Below, piece after piece: positions 8,105 through 16,928 of a stretch of 64,000 nt of DNA (positions within the stretch are counted from its first letter, which is position 1; each line of letters begins with the position of its first letter). This DNA comes from a candidate division KSB1 bacterium. Its GTDB lineage: Bacteria; Zhuqueibacterota; Zhuqueibacteria; Zhuqueibacterales; Zhuqueibacteraceae. A program made the position numbers and the translations under genes. The notes beneath the pieces were generated by a model. It searched no databases, was not told the origin of the DNA, and saw only the letters and a program-made list of their open reading frames with translations. The stretch spans positions 1-64,000 of the forward strand of contig JAPDPX010000004.1 of assembly GCA_034506255.1 (NCBI GenBank), in the 5' to 3' direction.

Positions 8105-9016
8105 GTGGAGTTGCTCAACCGGCTGGTGGTGGCGACACTGCCGCTGGTGCCCAAGCCCCTGGTGCGCCGCGTCGCGAATCGTTACATCGCCGGCGACCAA
8201 ATTGCCGATGCCGTGCGCACCGTGCGCGCGCTCAACCAGCGCGGCATGATGGCGACGCTCGACATTCTCGGCGAACACGTCTCCCGGCGCGACGAGGCGA
8301 CGGCCACCGCGGCAAGCTATCTGCATGCCCTCGAAACCATCGACCGCGAAAAGCTCGACAGCAACATCTCGATCAAGTTGACCGCCTTCGGCCTGAAGCT
8401 GGATTTCGACTTCTGCGTGGAGAATGTCCGGCGGGTGGTGCAGCGCGCGCAGGAGCTGGGCAACTTTGTCCGCATCGACATGGAGGATTCCTCCTGCACC
8501 AGCGACACACTGCGTCTCTACGAACTGCTGCGGCAGGAGTTCAACAACGTCGGCACGGTGATCCAGGCCTATTTGCGGCGCTCGCTGCAGGATGTGCGCC
8601 AGTTGCTCGCCGACGGCAAGCCCACCAATCTGCGACTGTGCAAGGGCATCTACGTCGAGCCGCGCCGCCTGGCCTACAAGAACCGCGAGTTGATCAACAA
8701 GAATTTCACTTACCTGCTGCATGAGTTGCTGCACCGCGGCGCCTATGTCGGCATTGCCACCCATGACGAGCGCCTGGTGTGGGACGGCATGCGCCTGGTG
8801 GATGAATTGAAGCTGCCGCCCACCGCCTACGAATTTCAAATGCTGCTGGGCGTCGATGAAGAGCTGCGCGACGTCATCGTGAATGCCGGCCATCGCCTGC
8901 GCATCTATGTGCCGTTTGGCCGGCAATGGTACGCCTACTCTGTGCGCCGGCTGCAGGAAAACCCCCAAATCGCCGGCTATGTCATGCAAAAATTTCTGGG
9001 TTTGAAATCCTCCTGA
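8105..9016 (+). CDS. Proline dehydrogenase (stand-alone PRODH)
   Basis: This 303-residue FAD-dependent enzyme oxidises proline to pyrroline-5-carboxylate. It shows the TIM-barrel landmarks of PRODH: ISIKLTAFGLKLD, FVRIDMEDSS, VIQAYLRRS, LRLCKGIYVEP and the C-terminal YVPFGRQWYAYSVRRLQENP, where the paired arginines bind substrate carboxylate. It is a single-domain enzyme, not the bifunctional PutA. The partner P5C dehydrogenase is not in the window. The start is GTG with a strong GGAGGA upstream. A terminator-like hairpin follows at 9302. Confidence 0.92.
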   Translation: MELLNRLVVATLPLVPKPLVRRVANRYIAGDQIADAVRTVRALNQRGMMATLDILGEHVSRRDEATATAASYLHALETIDREKLDSNISIKLTAFGLKLDFDFCVENVRRVVQRAQELGNFVRIDMEDSSCTSDTLRLYELLRQEFNNVGTVIQAYLRRSLQDVRQLLADGKPTNLRLCKGIYVEPRRLAYKNRELINKNFTYLLHELLHRGAYVGIATHDERLVWDGMRLVDELKLPPTAYEFQMLLGVDEELRDVIVNAGHRLRIYVPFGRQWYAYSVRRLQENPQIAGYVMQKFLGLKSS

Positions 9017-9483
9017 AACAGTTGCCGCGCGCTCCACTGTTTGCGCACCGGCCGGGCTGTGGCAAAGCCCCCTCTGTCGGGATGAAATCTCCGTCCCTTC
9101 TGGCAGGCTGCACACCGGTGTGCGCGTGCTGGATAATTGGGCAGGTGCAGACGCAATTCTGTGCGGGGCAGGATGCTCACAGAAGCGCGCCCCGTCAGGA
9201 TCAGTGCCCCCGCCCGGAACATGCGGTCAAATCCCCGGATTTGCCCTGAGCGCGGGCAGTTCGCGCAAAACGAGCCTCGGTTGTCCCGGCAGCAAAAAGC
9301 AACTCCCGCAGAAGAAAAGCGTCGTGCGGGAGTCGTTTTTTCGATGGCCGGGCCGGGGTATGCCATATCCACCCGCCTCGTCATCCAGCGAGGAGCCGGA
9401 GCAGAGTGGGGCACGGGGCGTCGGGAACCTCGCAGGATTTTGTCTGCAAGTCGCGGCCTCCGGTCAGGCAGGGTGACACAACC
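9017..9483. other. Convergent gap between proline dehydrogenase and the symporter
   Basis: No gene was seen. It contains the bidirectional terminator at 9302-9341, a palindrome GCACACCGGTGTGC near 9110, and an inverted repeat CAAATCC/GGATTTG near 9229. Confidence 0.5.
9302..9341. terminator. Bidirectional rho-independent terminator
   Basis: ACTCCCGCA (9302-9310) pairs with TGCGGGAGT (9325-9333). A run of T follows on plus, and a T-rich tract also follows on minus, so it can serve both the proline dehydrogenase and the convergent symporter gene. Confidence 0.75.
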
Positions 9484-11118
9484 TCAGGCGAAGATGATCC
9501 ACAGCACGCCGATGGTGGCCGCCAGAACAAGCGAGAGAAGGATGTTGATCTGATGCTGTTTTTTCATGCCGGCGTTCGCCGTCGCGCTGCGGGCGGATAC
9601 CGGCGTGGTGGCAAAAGTCAATCCGGCAATATGATCCCGGGAGGGCGCCCGGGTGAGCAGGCTCACGCCGATGAGAATGGCGGTGCAGATCACGAACAAC
9701 AGCACGGCAAAGTGCAGGAAATTGATCTCGGCGAGCCAGGCCCACAGCGTGCCGTCCGGCAGGCCGGTTTTGTCGATGCCGTTGGCCAGCTCCAAAATCA
9801 GCCGCAACGCGCCCAGCACGAAACCGCTCAACAGTGCCGCGATGGCGCCGTTGCCATTGAGCCGGGTGAGGAACAGGCCAAAGAGGAAACAGGCGGCAAT
9901 CGGCGGCGCAATGTAAGCCTGCACGCTTTGCAGGTAAATGTACAACTGGGAGGAGATGTATTTCATGAACGGCACCCACATCAACCCGAGCACCACCAGC
10001 ACGCCGGTGGCGACGCGGCCCACCATGACCAACTGGTGCTCGCTGGCGCCGGGATGCAACTTTTTGTAGAGATCCCAGGTGATCAGGGTCGAGCAGGAGT
10101 TGAACACCGAGCTGAGTGAGCTCATCAGCGCGGCCAGCAACCCGGCGATCACCAGGCCCTTCAACCCAATGGGCAGAACGCGGGTGACCAGGCTGGGAAA
10201 GGCGCGGTCGGCGGTGGCGGAGGTGATGTCTTGGAAAAGGGTCACTGCGATCATGCCGGGCAGCACGAAGATGAAGACCGGCAAAATTTTGAGAAAACTG
10301 GCGAAGATCGTTCCCCGCCGTGCCTGTTCGAGATTGCGCGCGGCGAGCACGCGCTGCACGATGTATTGATCCGTGCACCAATACCAAATCCCCAGGATGG
10401 GCGCACCGAAGACGATGCCGGTCCAGGGAAAATCCGGATGACTCACCGGCTTCCACATCGAAAAGAAATCTGCGGGCAGGCTGGCGGTCAGCTTTTGCCA
10501 GCCGCCGACCTCCACCAGCCCCATGACGGTGAGCGTCACCGATCCCAAGATCAACACGAAGGTTTGAATCACCTCGGTGTAGACCACCGCGCGCAGGCCG
10601 CCGGCGATGGTATAAAGCCCGGTGACGATCACCAGGGCAATGGCGCTGGTGAGCATGTCCATGCCGGTCAGCTCGCGAATCACCACCGCACCGGCATAGA
10701 GCGTGACACTGATCTTGGTGAGCACGTAGCCGATGATGGACACCGTGGCCAGATACCAGCGCGCTGCAGCGTTGTAGCGCTGTTCAAGAAACTCGGGCAT
10801 GGTGTACACGCCGCTGCGCAAATAAAAAGGCACAAACAGCCAGCCCAGCAGCAGCAGAATCAAACAGGCCAGCCATTCGAAGTGACCCACTGCCAGGCCG
10901 CCGGCAGCCCCGGAACCGGCCAGGCCCACCAGATGTTCACTGCCGATGTTGGAGGCGAACAAACTCGCGCCCACCACCAGCCAGCCGACATCCCGGCCGG
11001 CGAGAAAGTAATCCGCGCTTTCCTCCTTGCCTTTGCGGAAGGCCCAGTAGCCGATTGCCAGCATGAGCGCAAAATAGCCGGCGATGATGAGCACATCGAC
11101 AAGGTGCACCGATCCCAT
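9484..11118 (-). CDS. Sodium/solute symporter (SSS family, SGLT-like)
   Basis: This 544-residue membrane protein has about 14 hydrophobic segments. It carries SSS landmarks: the N-terminal RKGKEESADYFLAGRDVGW, the sodium-site region ASNIGSEHLVGLAGSGAAGG, PFYLRSGVYTMPEFLEQRYN, and the central IAGGLRAVVYTEVIQTFVLI. The SEHLVGLAGSG stretch is most like bacterial sodium/sugar cotransporters (vSGLT branch), so sugar uptake is likely though unproven. AAGGAGGAGG precedes the ATG. It is transcribed alone and converges on proline dehydrogenase. Confidence 0.92.
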   Translation of the reverse strand: MGSVHLVDVLIIAGYFALMLAIGYWAFRKGKEESADYFLAGRDVGWLVVGASLFASNIGSEHLVGLAGSGAAGGLAVGHFEWLACLILLLLGWLFVPFYLRSGVYTMPEFLEQRYNAAARWYLATVSIIGYVLTKISVTLYAGAVVIRELTGMDMLTSAIALVIVTGLYTIAGGLRAVVYTEVIQTFVLILGSVTLTVMGLVEVGGWQKLTASLPADFFSMWKPVSHPDFPWTGIVFGAPILGIWYWCTDQYIVQRVLAARNLEQARRGTIFASFLKILPVFIFVLPGMIAVTLFQDITSATADRAFPSLVTRVLPIGLKGLVIAGLLAALMSSLSSVFNSCSTLITWDLYKKLHPGASEHQLVMVGRVATGVLVVLGLMWVPFMKYISSQLYIYLQSVQAYIAPPIAACFLFGLFLTRLNGNGAIAALLSGFVLGALRLILELANGIDKTGLPDGTLWAWLAEINFLHFAVLLFVICTAILIGVSLLTRAPSRDHIAGLTFATTPVSARSATANAGMKKQHQINILLSLVLAATIGVLWIIFA

Positions 11119-11545
11119 CTTCCTTCCTCCTCCTTAAATTTTTTAGAGTCACTCGTGGTTTGGTATGAGCCGGACTGCGGTGGCACAACCGCGACGCCGC
11201 CCGGGCCCTGGAACCAATCCGCTTCGACCGGCGTCCGCAGTTTGGACTTGCAGGCATGCCGCCCCTGCCGCGGAAGGGCGCGCAGCATGAAAAAGCGCCG
11301 CACGGACCTGGCAGACAACAACAAGGTCAAAAGGTTTTTGCGTGGCAACAAGCTAACAAGCGAAAAGGAAGAAAGCAAGGGGCGGCCCCTCTGCATCCGC
11401 AGGCGGCTGTGCAATACCGTGGCCGCCTGTGGCCAGGCCGTGCGTGTTCCAGCCGCCGCCACGCCCTTTTGTTTTATCGTTTAAAATCGTACCATCGCGC
11501 TGTCGCTCGTGCAACACCAAAAAACCTGCAGGAGAGTATGCAAAC
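11119..11545. other. Divergent promoter gap
   Basis: The gap lies between the symporter (minus) and the nicotinamidase-like gene (plus), so promoters for both must be inside it. An AT-rich patch (about 11466-11490) is the most promoter-like part, but no clear -35/-10 pair was found. No gene was seen. Confidence 0.4.
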
Positions 11546-12577
11546 ATGACCGAAACAGAACTTCCCGTACCGGCGCATTTCAATCCCGCAAGCGTGGGTG
11601 AAGTGTGGCGCGTACCCTATCAGGAGCGCGCGCGCGCTGCCGAGGCCTGGGCGCGGCAGCACGGCATCATGCCGGCCGCACGCGACCGGTTCCGCATCTG
11701 TCTGCTCACCGTGGATGTGCAGAACACCTTTTGCGTTCCCGGGTTCGAATTGTTTGTCGGCGGCCGTTCCGGCCGGGGCGCGGTGGAGGACAACCGCCGC
11801 CTGTGCGAATTCATCTACCGCAATTTGCACCGCCTGACGCAAATCTGCCCCACCCTGGACACCCATCAGGCCATGCAAATTTTTCATGCGATTTTCCTGG
11901 TGAATGAGCAGGGCGAACATCCCGCGCCCTACACCCTGATCTCCGCTGCAGACGTGGCGCAGGGCAAATGGCGGTTCAATCCCGCGGTGGCCGACAATCT
12001 CCAGCTCGACGTGCAGGAGGGGCAGCAATACTTGCAGCATTACGTCGAAACACTGCAGCGCGGCGGCAAATATGCGCTCACCATCTGGCCCTATCACGCC
12101 ATGCTGGGCGGCATCGGCCATGCCCTGGTCTCCGCGGTCGAGGAAGCCATCTTCTTTCACAGCATGGCGCGTCACAGCCAGCCGGATTTTCAAGTGAAGG
12201 GCAACAACCCTCTCACCGAAAATTACTCCGTGTTGCGGCCCGAGGTGCTCACCGGCCCGCACGGCAAGATCATTGCCCACAAGAATACGCGGCTGCTCAA
12301 CAAGCTGCTGGAGTTCGATGTGGTGATCATCGCCGGCCAGGCCAAGAGCCATTGCGTGGCGTGGACCATCGCGGATCTGCTCAACGAAATGGGGGGTACG
12401 GATCCCGCGCTCGCCCGCAAGGTCTACCTGTTGGAAGACTGCACCTCCCCGGTGGTGGTGCCGGGCGTGATCGACTACACCGATGAAGCCGAAGCCGCGT
12501 TCCGCCGCTTTGCCGAAGCCGGCATGCACGTGGTGCGCTCCACCGAACCCATCGCCTCCTGGCCGGGGATTGCCTGA
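11546..12577 (+). CDS. Nicotinamidase-like cysteine hydrolase (isochorismatase superfamily)
   Basis: The 343-residue protein has the full catalytic set of nicotinamidases. Asp57 ([10 protein letters not shown]), Lys218 ([12 protein letters not shown]) and Cys270 ([12 protein letters not shown]) form the triad, and Asp105, His107 and His114 ([11 protein letters not shown]) fit the metal site. [12 protein letters not shown] corresponds to the family's WPxHCxxGTxG loop, with the usual Cys replaced. It is about 130 residues longer than typical PncA, from an N-terminal extension and longer loops. The neighbouring nicotinate phosphoribosyltransferase suggests it deamidates nicotinamide for NAD salvage. 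Its stop overlaps the start of the next gene (TGATG). Confidence 0.82.
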   Translation: MTETELPVPAHFNPASVGEVWRVPYQERARAAEAWARQHGIMPAARDRFRICLLTVDVQNTFCVPGFELFVGGRSGRGAVEDNRRLCEFIYRNLHRLTQICPTLDTHQAMQIFHAIFLVNEQGEHPAPYTLISAADVAQGKWRFNPAVADNLQLDVQEGQQYLQHYVETLQRGGKYALTIWPYHAMLGGIGHALVSAVEEAIFFHSMARHSQPDFQVKGNNPLTENYSVLRPEVLTGPHGKIIAHKNTRLLNKLLEFDVVIIAGQAKSHCVAWTIADLLNEMGGTDPALARKVYLLEDCTSPVVVPGVIDYTDEAEAAFRRFAEAGMHVVRSTEPIASWPGIA

Positions 12578-13881
12578 TGACCGCGCCGCTCACGGCACGC
12601 TGCTGCCGCCTGCGTGCCGGTCTTCTCTGTTTTGTGATCGCCACTGCCGGCCATGCGCAAAAGATGGTCGATTTGCAGCGCTTTGCCGGGCTGCCGCGGC
12701 TGCCGATCGCGCCCGACACGCTGGCTCTGTTGCTGGTGGAATTCGATGATGTGACCCATGCCTGGTATGATTCCGCCGGCGTTCGCATTCCTTTTGACCG
12801 TGTTTACCGCTGGCGGGATTTCCACAATATGATGGCCTCCCGCGGCTGCTACTTCACCGAACACACCGGCATGCGCTCGCCCGAGGGCGAGCCGGTGTTC
12901 GGCAGTTTCGTCGATTACTTTGCCGACATGTCGGGCGGCAAATATGTCCCGGTCGTGCAGATTCTCAATGACTCCACTGCCGACGGCCTGCCGCGCTGGC
13001 TGCCGCTGGGTGCGCGCAAAACGGCTTATTTTGGCGCGGCCAACTGGGACAAGCTTTACCAACATGCCCGCCAGGCAGCCGCCCGCCACGGCCTTGATGT
13101 GCGCATCACGCCACAGCGCCGGATGGTCATCATTTATGCCGGCAACCGCCGCGGCAAGGGCGCCCGCCTCTTCGGGGTGTGCGACGCGCGGCCGCTGCCG
13201 GAATTCTTTTTCTCCTCCGAGCGCTGGACCTTCACCGGCGGCGCCAACGATTACGACGAGGCACGCCATGCCCGCCTCTCCCACATGGGGCCGTTTTGTC
13301 ATGAAATGAATCACATGCTTGGTGAGATGCACCATGATGTCGCCCTGTGGGACATGATGGGCAACGGCCACAAGAACAGCGTGGCGGGCGGTTTTGGCAA
13401 CTGTCCCGCGCCTCTCAATCCGTGGTTTCGCGCCCGCCTGGGCTGGCTGGCGTTGCATGAAATGCCCTGCAATCGCAGGGTCACGCTCGTGTACGGCGAC
13501 GCGCGCCACAATTTCTACTTGTGGCAGGTGCCACAGCAGGGCTTTGCGCTGCTGTTCGAGCATCGCCGCTATCATCGCGGTTATGATCGCGGCCTGCCCG
13601 GCCGCGCCGCCGGAGAGGCCGGCGGCCTGCTGATTTGGCGCATCAGCGGGGGCTCCAGCGATTTGCTCGAAGCCGACGGCCGCAGCGGCGAAGACAATGC
13701 AGTGCACGACATTTTTCGCGTGACCTCGGCCCCCGCGGATACCACCCGCGACCTGTTGCTGCGGCGCCGCCCCCTGCCACTCGCCTCTCTCACCCGGCTG
13801 CACAAACAGGTGCCGGGGCTCGCCGTCGAAATTCTCCAGCAGCGCGGCGACACGCTGAAGCTGCGGGTGAAATGCCCCTGA
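12577..13881 (+). CDS. Secreted metzincin-like metalloprotease (M6-related)
   Basis: This 434-residue protein has an N-terminal signal-like segment ending near HAQ. The zinc motif is HEMNHMLGEMHH, with His242, Glu243, His246 and His252 (HExxHxxGxxH). It is followed by WDMMGNG, which resembles the M6 (immune inhibitor A-like) WDLMxSG and metzincin Met-turn. The rest matches nothing I recognise confidently. The M6 family normally has Asp as third ligand and longer C-terminal domains, so this is a divergent member. It overlaps the upstream hydrolase by one base, implying co-translation, although a secreted protease has no obvious role in NAD salvage. Confidence 0.7.
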   Translation: MTAPLTARCCRLRAGLLCFVIATAGHAQKMVDLQRFAGLPRLPIAPDTLALLLVEFDDVTHAWYDSAGVRIPFDRVYRWRDFHNMMASRGCYFTEHTGMRSPEGEPVFGSFVDYFADMSGGKYVPVVQILNDSTADGLPRWLPLGARKTAYFGAANWDKLYQHARQAAARHGLDVRITPQRRMVIIYAGNRRGKGARLFGVCDARPLPEFFFSSERWTFTGGANDYDEARHARLSHMGPFCHEMNHMLGEMHHDVALWDMMGNGHKNSVAGGFGNCPAPLNPWFRARLGWLALHEMPCNRRVTLVYGDARHNFYLWQVPQQGFALLFEHRRYHRGYDRGLPGRAAGEAGGLLIWRISGGSSDLLEADGRSGEDNAVHDIFRVTSAPADTTRDLLLRRRPLPLASLTRLHKQVPGLAVEILQQRGDTLKLRVKCP

Positions 13882-13888
13882 ATCGTTG

Positions 13889-13917
13889 TTGTTTGCCAGC
13901 GGGATTTTCTCTATATT
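13889..13917 (+). promoter_or_regulatory. Candidate promoter of the nicotinate phosphoribosyltransferase gene
   Basis: TTGTTT (13889-13894) and TATATT (13912-13917) are 17 bp apart, about 57 bp upstream of the ATG and just after the stop of the protease gene. The -10 context TATATTGCGC matches that upstream of the ferredoxin gene. The gene may therefore be transcribed independently of the preceding pair. Confidence 0.45.
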
Positions 13918-13973
13918 GCGCGCCGTCTGAAGCTTTCGCGATCTTGCACCGTTCATCAAACTGGGATGCTGCC

Positions 13974-15125
13974 ATGTTTCACCTCGCCTCCGCCGAAGAC
14001 ATTCTCTCCGGCCAGGTCACCGACGTGTACTTTCAGCGCACCCGGCAAATGCTCACCGAGCTGGGCAGGGATGCGCACGTTGCGGTGGAATTCATTCTGA
14101 AAAAATTTCCCCGACCCAACAACTGGGGCATCTTCGCCGGCCTGGAGGAGGCCATGACGATTCTCCGGCGGTTGCCGGTGTCGGTTGACGGCTTGCCGGA
14201 GGGTTCATTGTTTTTCGAAGACGAACCGGTGCTCACCATCGAGGGGCGCTACCTTGACTTCGGGCCGTTTGAAACCGCGCTGCTCGGCCTGCTCAGCCAG
14301 GCCACCGGCGTGGCCACACGGGCGGCGCGCTGCAAGAAGGCTGCCGCCGGCCGGCCGGTGATCAGCTTCGGTGCGCGGCGCATGCACCCCGCCATCGCGC
14401 CGATGATCGAACGCAACGCCTTCATCGGCGGTTGTGATGGCGTGGCCTCCGTGGCCGCGGCCAATCTGCTCAACATCAAGCCCTCGGGAACGATCCCGCA
14501 CGCCTTCATTTTGCTGGTGGGTGACACCGTTGCCGCGGCCCAGGCCTTCGACCGCTATATCGAACCGGACGTGCCGCGCGCGATTTTGATCGACACCTTC
14601 AATGACGAAAAGTTCGAAGCGCTGCGCGTCGCCGAGGCACTCGGCGACCGGCTCACCTACATCCGGCTGGACACTCCCAGCAACCGCCGCGGTGACTTCG
14701 TCAGCCTGGCGCGCGAAATCCGCTGGGAGCTCGATTTGCGCGGCTATCAGCACGTGAAGATCTTCCTCTCCGGCGGCATCGATGAGGAAAAAATCCTGCA
14801 ATACAACGTCATCGCCGATGCCTATGGCGTCGGCACCGCGATTTCCAATGCGCCGGTGATGGATTTTGCCATGGACATCGTCGAGATCGACGGCAAGCCC
14901 GTCGCCAAGCGCGGCAAGAAATCCGGCCGCAAGCATCTCTGGCGCAATCGCACAACCGGCGAGCGCATCGTGCAGCCGGTGGCGCATGAAGTGAACGGCG
15001 ACATGGAACCGCTGTTCATTCAGATGATGCGCAACGGCAACGTGCTGTACCAGCCCCAGCCGCCCACGGTGATCCGCAAATATGTCTTGCAGCAGTTGCA
15101 GCAGGTTGAGCTTTCCGGCATGTGA
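13974..15125 (+). CDS. pncB: Nicotinate phosphoribosyltransferase
   Basis: This 383-residue cytosolic enzyme converts nicotinate and PRPP to nicotinate mononucleotide in the Preiss-Handler route to NAD. Family landmarks are an N-terminal TDVYFQRT segment, SFGARRMHPAIAPMIERNA followed by FIGGCDGVASVAAANLL, the GTIPHAF motif, VPRAILIDTFNDEK, and the phosphate-binding LSGGIDEEKI. The ATG at 13974 gives a start matching homologues; the longer frame overlaps the protease gene and is unconserved. Next to a nicotinamidase-like gene, it completes nicotinamide to NaMN salvage. Confidence 0.92.
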   Translation: MFHLASAEDILSGQVTDVYFQRTRQMLTELGRDAHVAVEFILKKFPRPNNWGIFAGLEEAMTILRRLPVSVDGLPEGSLFFEDEPVLTIEGRYLDFGPFETALLGLLSQATGVATRAARCKKAAAGRPVISFGARRMHPAIAPMIERNAFIGGCDGVASVAAANLLNIKPSGTIPHAFILLVGDTVAAAQAFDRYIEPDVPRAILIDTFNDEKFEALRVAEALGDRLTYIRLDTPSNRRGDFVSLAREIRWELDLRGYQHVKIFLSGGIDEEKILQYNVIADAYGVGTAISNAPVMDFAMDIVEIDGKPVAKRGKKSGRKHLWRNRTTGERIVQPVAHEVNGDMEPLFIQMMRNGNVLYQPQPPTVIRKYVLQQLQQVELSGM

Positions 15126-15518
15126 CGCCCAGAAAATTTTTGCAGCGGCCGGCGGCGGGCAAGTCATCGCTGCCGCGGTTCACCCCGCCAGCTCTGCAAG
15201 CGCCGGGACGTTGCACATCACTTCGTGACGCGGCCAGCATACCGCAACCAAATGGAAGCACGAAGCCGCGAAGGCCGCAACGCGTGTATTGCTTTGCATT
15301 CCCGGCGTCTCGCAGTTTTCAAAAGCTCCGCGGTCACGACGGTTTTCGCGCCCCCCCGCCGTGGCCGGGCTGTCATTCTTGGATGAGAATCCACCCATTT
15401 GAAAGTTTTCGAAAGCGTCGTGCGCCCCGCTGGCCTGCGGGGCGCAGTGCGACGCCCTGAACACGTCTTTTGCGTTTTCACACTTCTTTGCCTCCCGGGG
15501 CGCCAGGAGGCCGGCGTC
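15126..15518. other. Gap with no recognised feature
   Basis: I see no gene, strong hairpin or promoter. Only the AGGAGG at its right end (about 15505-15510) is interpretable, as the ribosome-binding site of the archease gene. Confidence 0.5.
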
Positions 15519-15947
15519 ATGTCCATACCCTCTTCCGGCTTCGAGCCGATCGATCACACGGCGGATGTCGGCTATCGCCTTTACGCCGCCACCCTGCCGG
15601 AATTGTTCATCGTCGCGGCGCGTGCCCTGTTCGATGCCATCACCGATTTGGAAACGATCCGGCCCGTGTTGGCGCGCACGATCAGCGTCACTGCCAGCGA
15701 CGTGGAAGCGCTGCTGGTTGCCTGGCTGGCCGAGTTGAATTTCCACTGCCTCACCGGCCTGGAAGTCTTTTCACAATTCAAGATCGAAAAATTTTCCCCC
15801 ACCGCCCTCACCGCCCTGGCCCGCGGCGAAAGGATCGATCTGCAACGTCACACAATCAAAACCGAAATCAAGGCGGTAACCTATCACGGCCTGCATCTGC
15901 GCGAAACCGCCGCCGGCTGGGAAGCGCAGGTGATTTTTGATGTGTGA
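15519..15947 (+). CDS. Archease
   Basis: The 142-residue protein starts MSIPSSGFEPIDHTADVGYR and has the archease fold landmarks: the IDHTADVGY metal-site motif (Asp12, His13, Asp16), ELFIVAARALFDAITD, VEALLVAWLAELNF and the C-terminal IKAVTYHGLHLRET. Archease activates the RNA ligase RtcB by promoting its guanylylation. No rtcB gene is in the window. The ATG at 15519 has AGGAGG upstream; an upstream in-frame extension is not conserved. Confidence 0.9.
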   Translation: MSIPSSGFEPIDHTADVGYRLYAATLPELFIVAARALFDAITDLETIRPVLARTISVTASDVEALLVAWLAELNFHCLTGLEVFSQFKIEKFSPTALTALARGERIDLQRHTIKTEIKAVTYHGLHLRETAAGWEAQVIFDV

Positions 15948-15998
15948 CGCGGAACGCGCCTCCCTGCCGCACACGATGATTGGCGCACAGGCATCCTG

Positions 15999-16020
15999 CC
16001 GGCATGGGGAAACATGCCGG
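15999..16020. repeat. Short palindrome next to a GGCGCA-CAGGCATCC motif
   Basis: CCGGCATG (15999-16006) pairs perfectly with CATGCCGG (16013-16020) around a six-base loop. The preceding TGGCGCACAGGCATCC resembles segments at about 29677-29690 and, inverted, 24292-24311, so it may be part of a dispersed family. Confidence 0.5.
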
Positions 16021-16157
16021 AATTCTGCACTGTGTTTGCTTTCCGGGAAAATGGCTTGGCATACGGCGTTTCTCAACCGCGGAAACACCGTGCGGTTTTC
16101 GAGCTGCAACCAAAATTTTTTGGACAGGTACTGCTTCCGTAGCGTGTGCGGACACAA

Positions 16158-16200
16158 CGCAGACCTTATTGTCTGCAGGCAGGGAGGCCGGCGCCATGCC
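16158..16200 (-). repeat. Small palindromic repeat, CTGCCTGCAGACAA family
   Basis: Read on minus this contains GCATGGCGC, TCCCTGCCTGCAGACAA and GGTCTGCG, matching 35421-35469 on plus in the same order. The AATAAGGTCTGCG part also recurs (inverted) near 8070. Confidence 0.6.
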
Positions 16201-16215
16201 ACACGTTACGTTGCT

Positions 16216-16507
16216 GAATTTTGCATGCCGGCTTGTTGCTGCCCCCGATAAATGGCGTGTTCACAAAACTCCGTGAAGAACGAACTGCCTGTAGACATGG
16301 GACTCCCACGTGTCTTCAAGCTCCTCCGGGAGTGGCTGTGGAGTTTCTCCTGATCTGGCGCGGTTTTTCGGGAGGGCCAAGCAAGTCACTCCTGCCGGAG
16401 TTGACCGCACGTTTGCGTGCAAAATTTTTTATGCACCCCCTGGGTGGTTGGGCGTTGCGATCAAATCGGCGTTGCTGGTGGAGGGGAGAAAGCTGGGTGC
16501 AAAATTT
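16216..16507 (-). repeat. Dispersed non-coding repeat, copy 2
   Basis: The reverse complement carries block A and block B of the repeat at 1098-1506 in the same order, with a shorter spacer. It is bounded by GAATTTTGCA (16216-16225) and TGCAAAATTT (16498-16507), the same near-inverted ends as copy 1. No coding sequence was seen. Confidence 0.75.
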
Positions 16508-16928
16508 AAGTAGGGCTATTGGGCTGGCAGTCTGAGCCGCGGCCTTTTTAAGGAAAGGTGACGGCTCCGGCCTCTCAGGAAAGGGCTGCACCCTGCCCTG
16601 CCGGCAAACGATAAACTCGTCTTGCCCCTGCACGCGAGGCCTTTGCTTCTACTTCACTGACAGCGGTTGCCACCCGCGGGCTTGCAGCACGAGGATGGTG
16701 AGGAAACGAAACCGCCGCTTCCTGCCGGAGGAATCGCACGGCAGCGGACCCGGGTGGCCCGCCGCGCTGTCAGTCAAACAAAAACAATGCTTTTTTCCAT
16801 TTCAACTTCGACCTTCTTGCCGGAATTCTTGCTTGTATCTCTTTGGCAATTTGCCTATTTTTCGCCACTTGCCCAGCAGCAGAAAGTTTCAGCCGAACTG
16901 TGCAAGCCGAACCGAAAGCTTAATCCTC

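Larger units (their letters stand above)
15948..16928. other. Long non-coding gap with several repeats
   Basis: This 980-bp stretch has no convincing gene. It holds the hairpin at 15999-16020, an AACCGC/GCGGTT hairpin at about 16075-16098, the small palindrome at 16158-16200 and the inverted dispersed repeat at 16216-16507. The last 400 bp, before the thioredoxin-NHL gene, is AT-richer and probably includes that gene's promoter. Confidence 0.6.

Noticed and set aside
6767..9115. Open frame of about 782 codons on minus
   Set aside because: It covers three well-supported plus-strand genes and the gaps between them, and it has no conserved motif.
15519..15947. RNA-repair operon (RtcB plus archease)
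   Set aside because: Only archease is present; no rtcB or cyclase gene occurs in the window.
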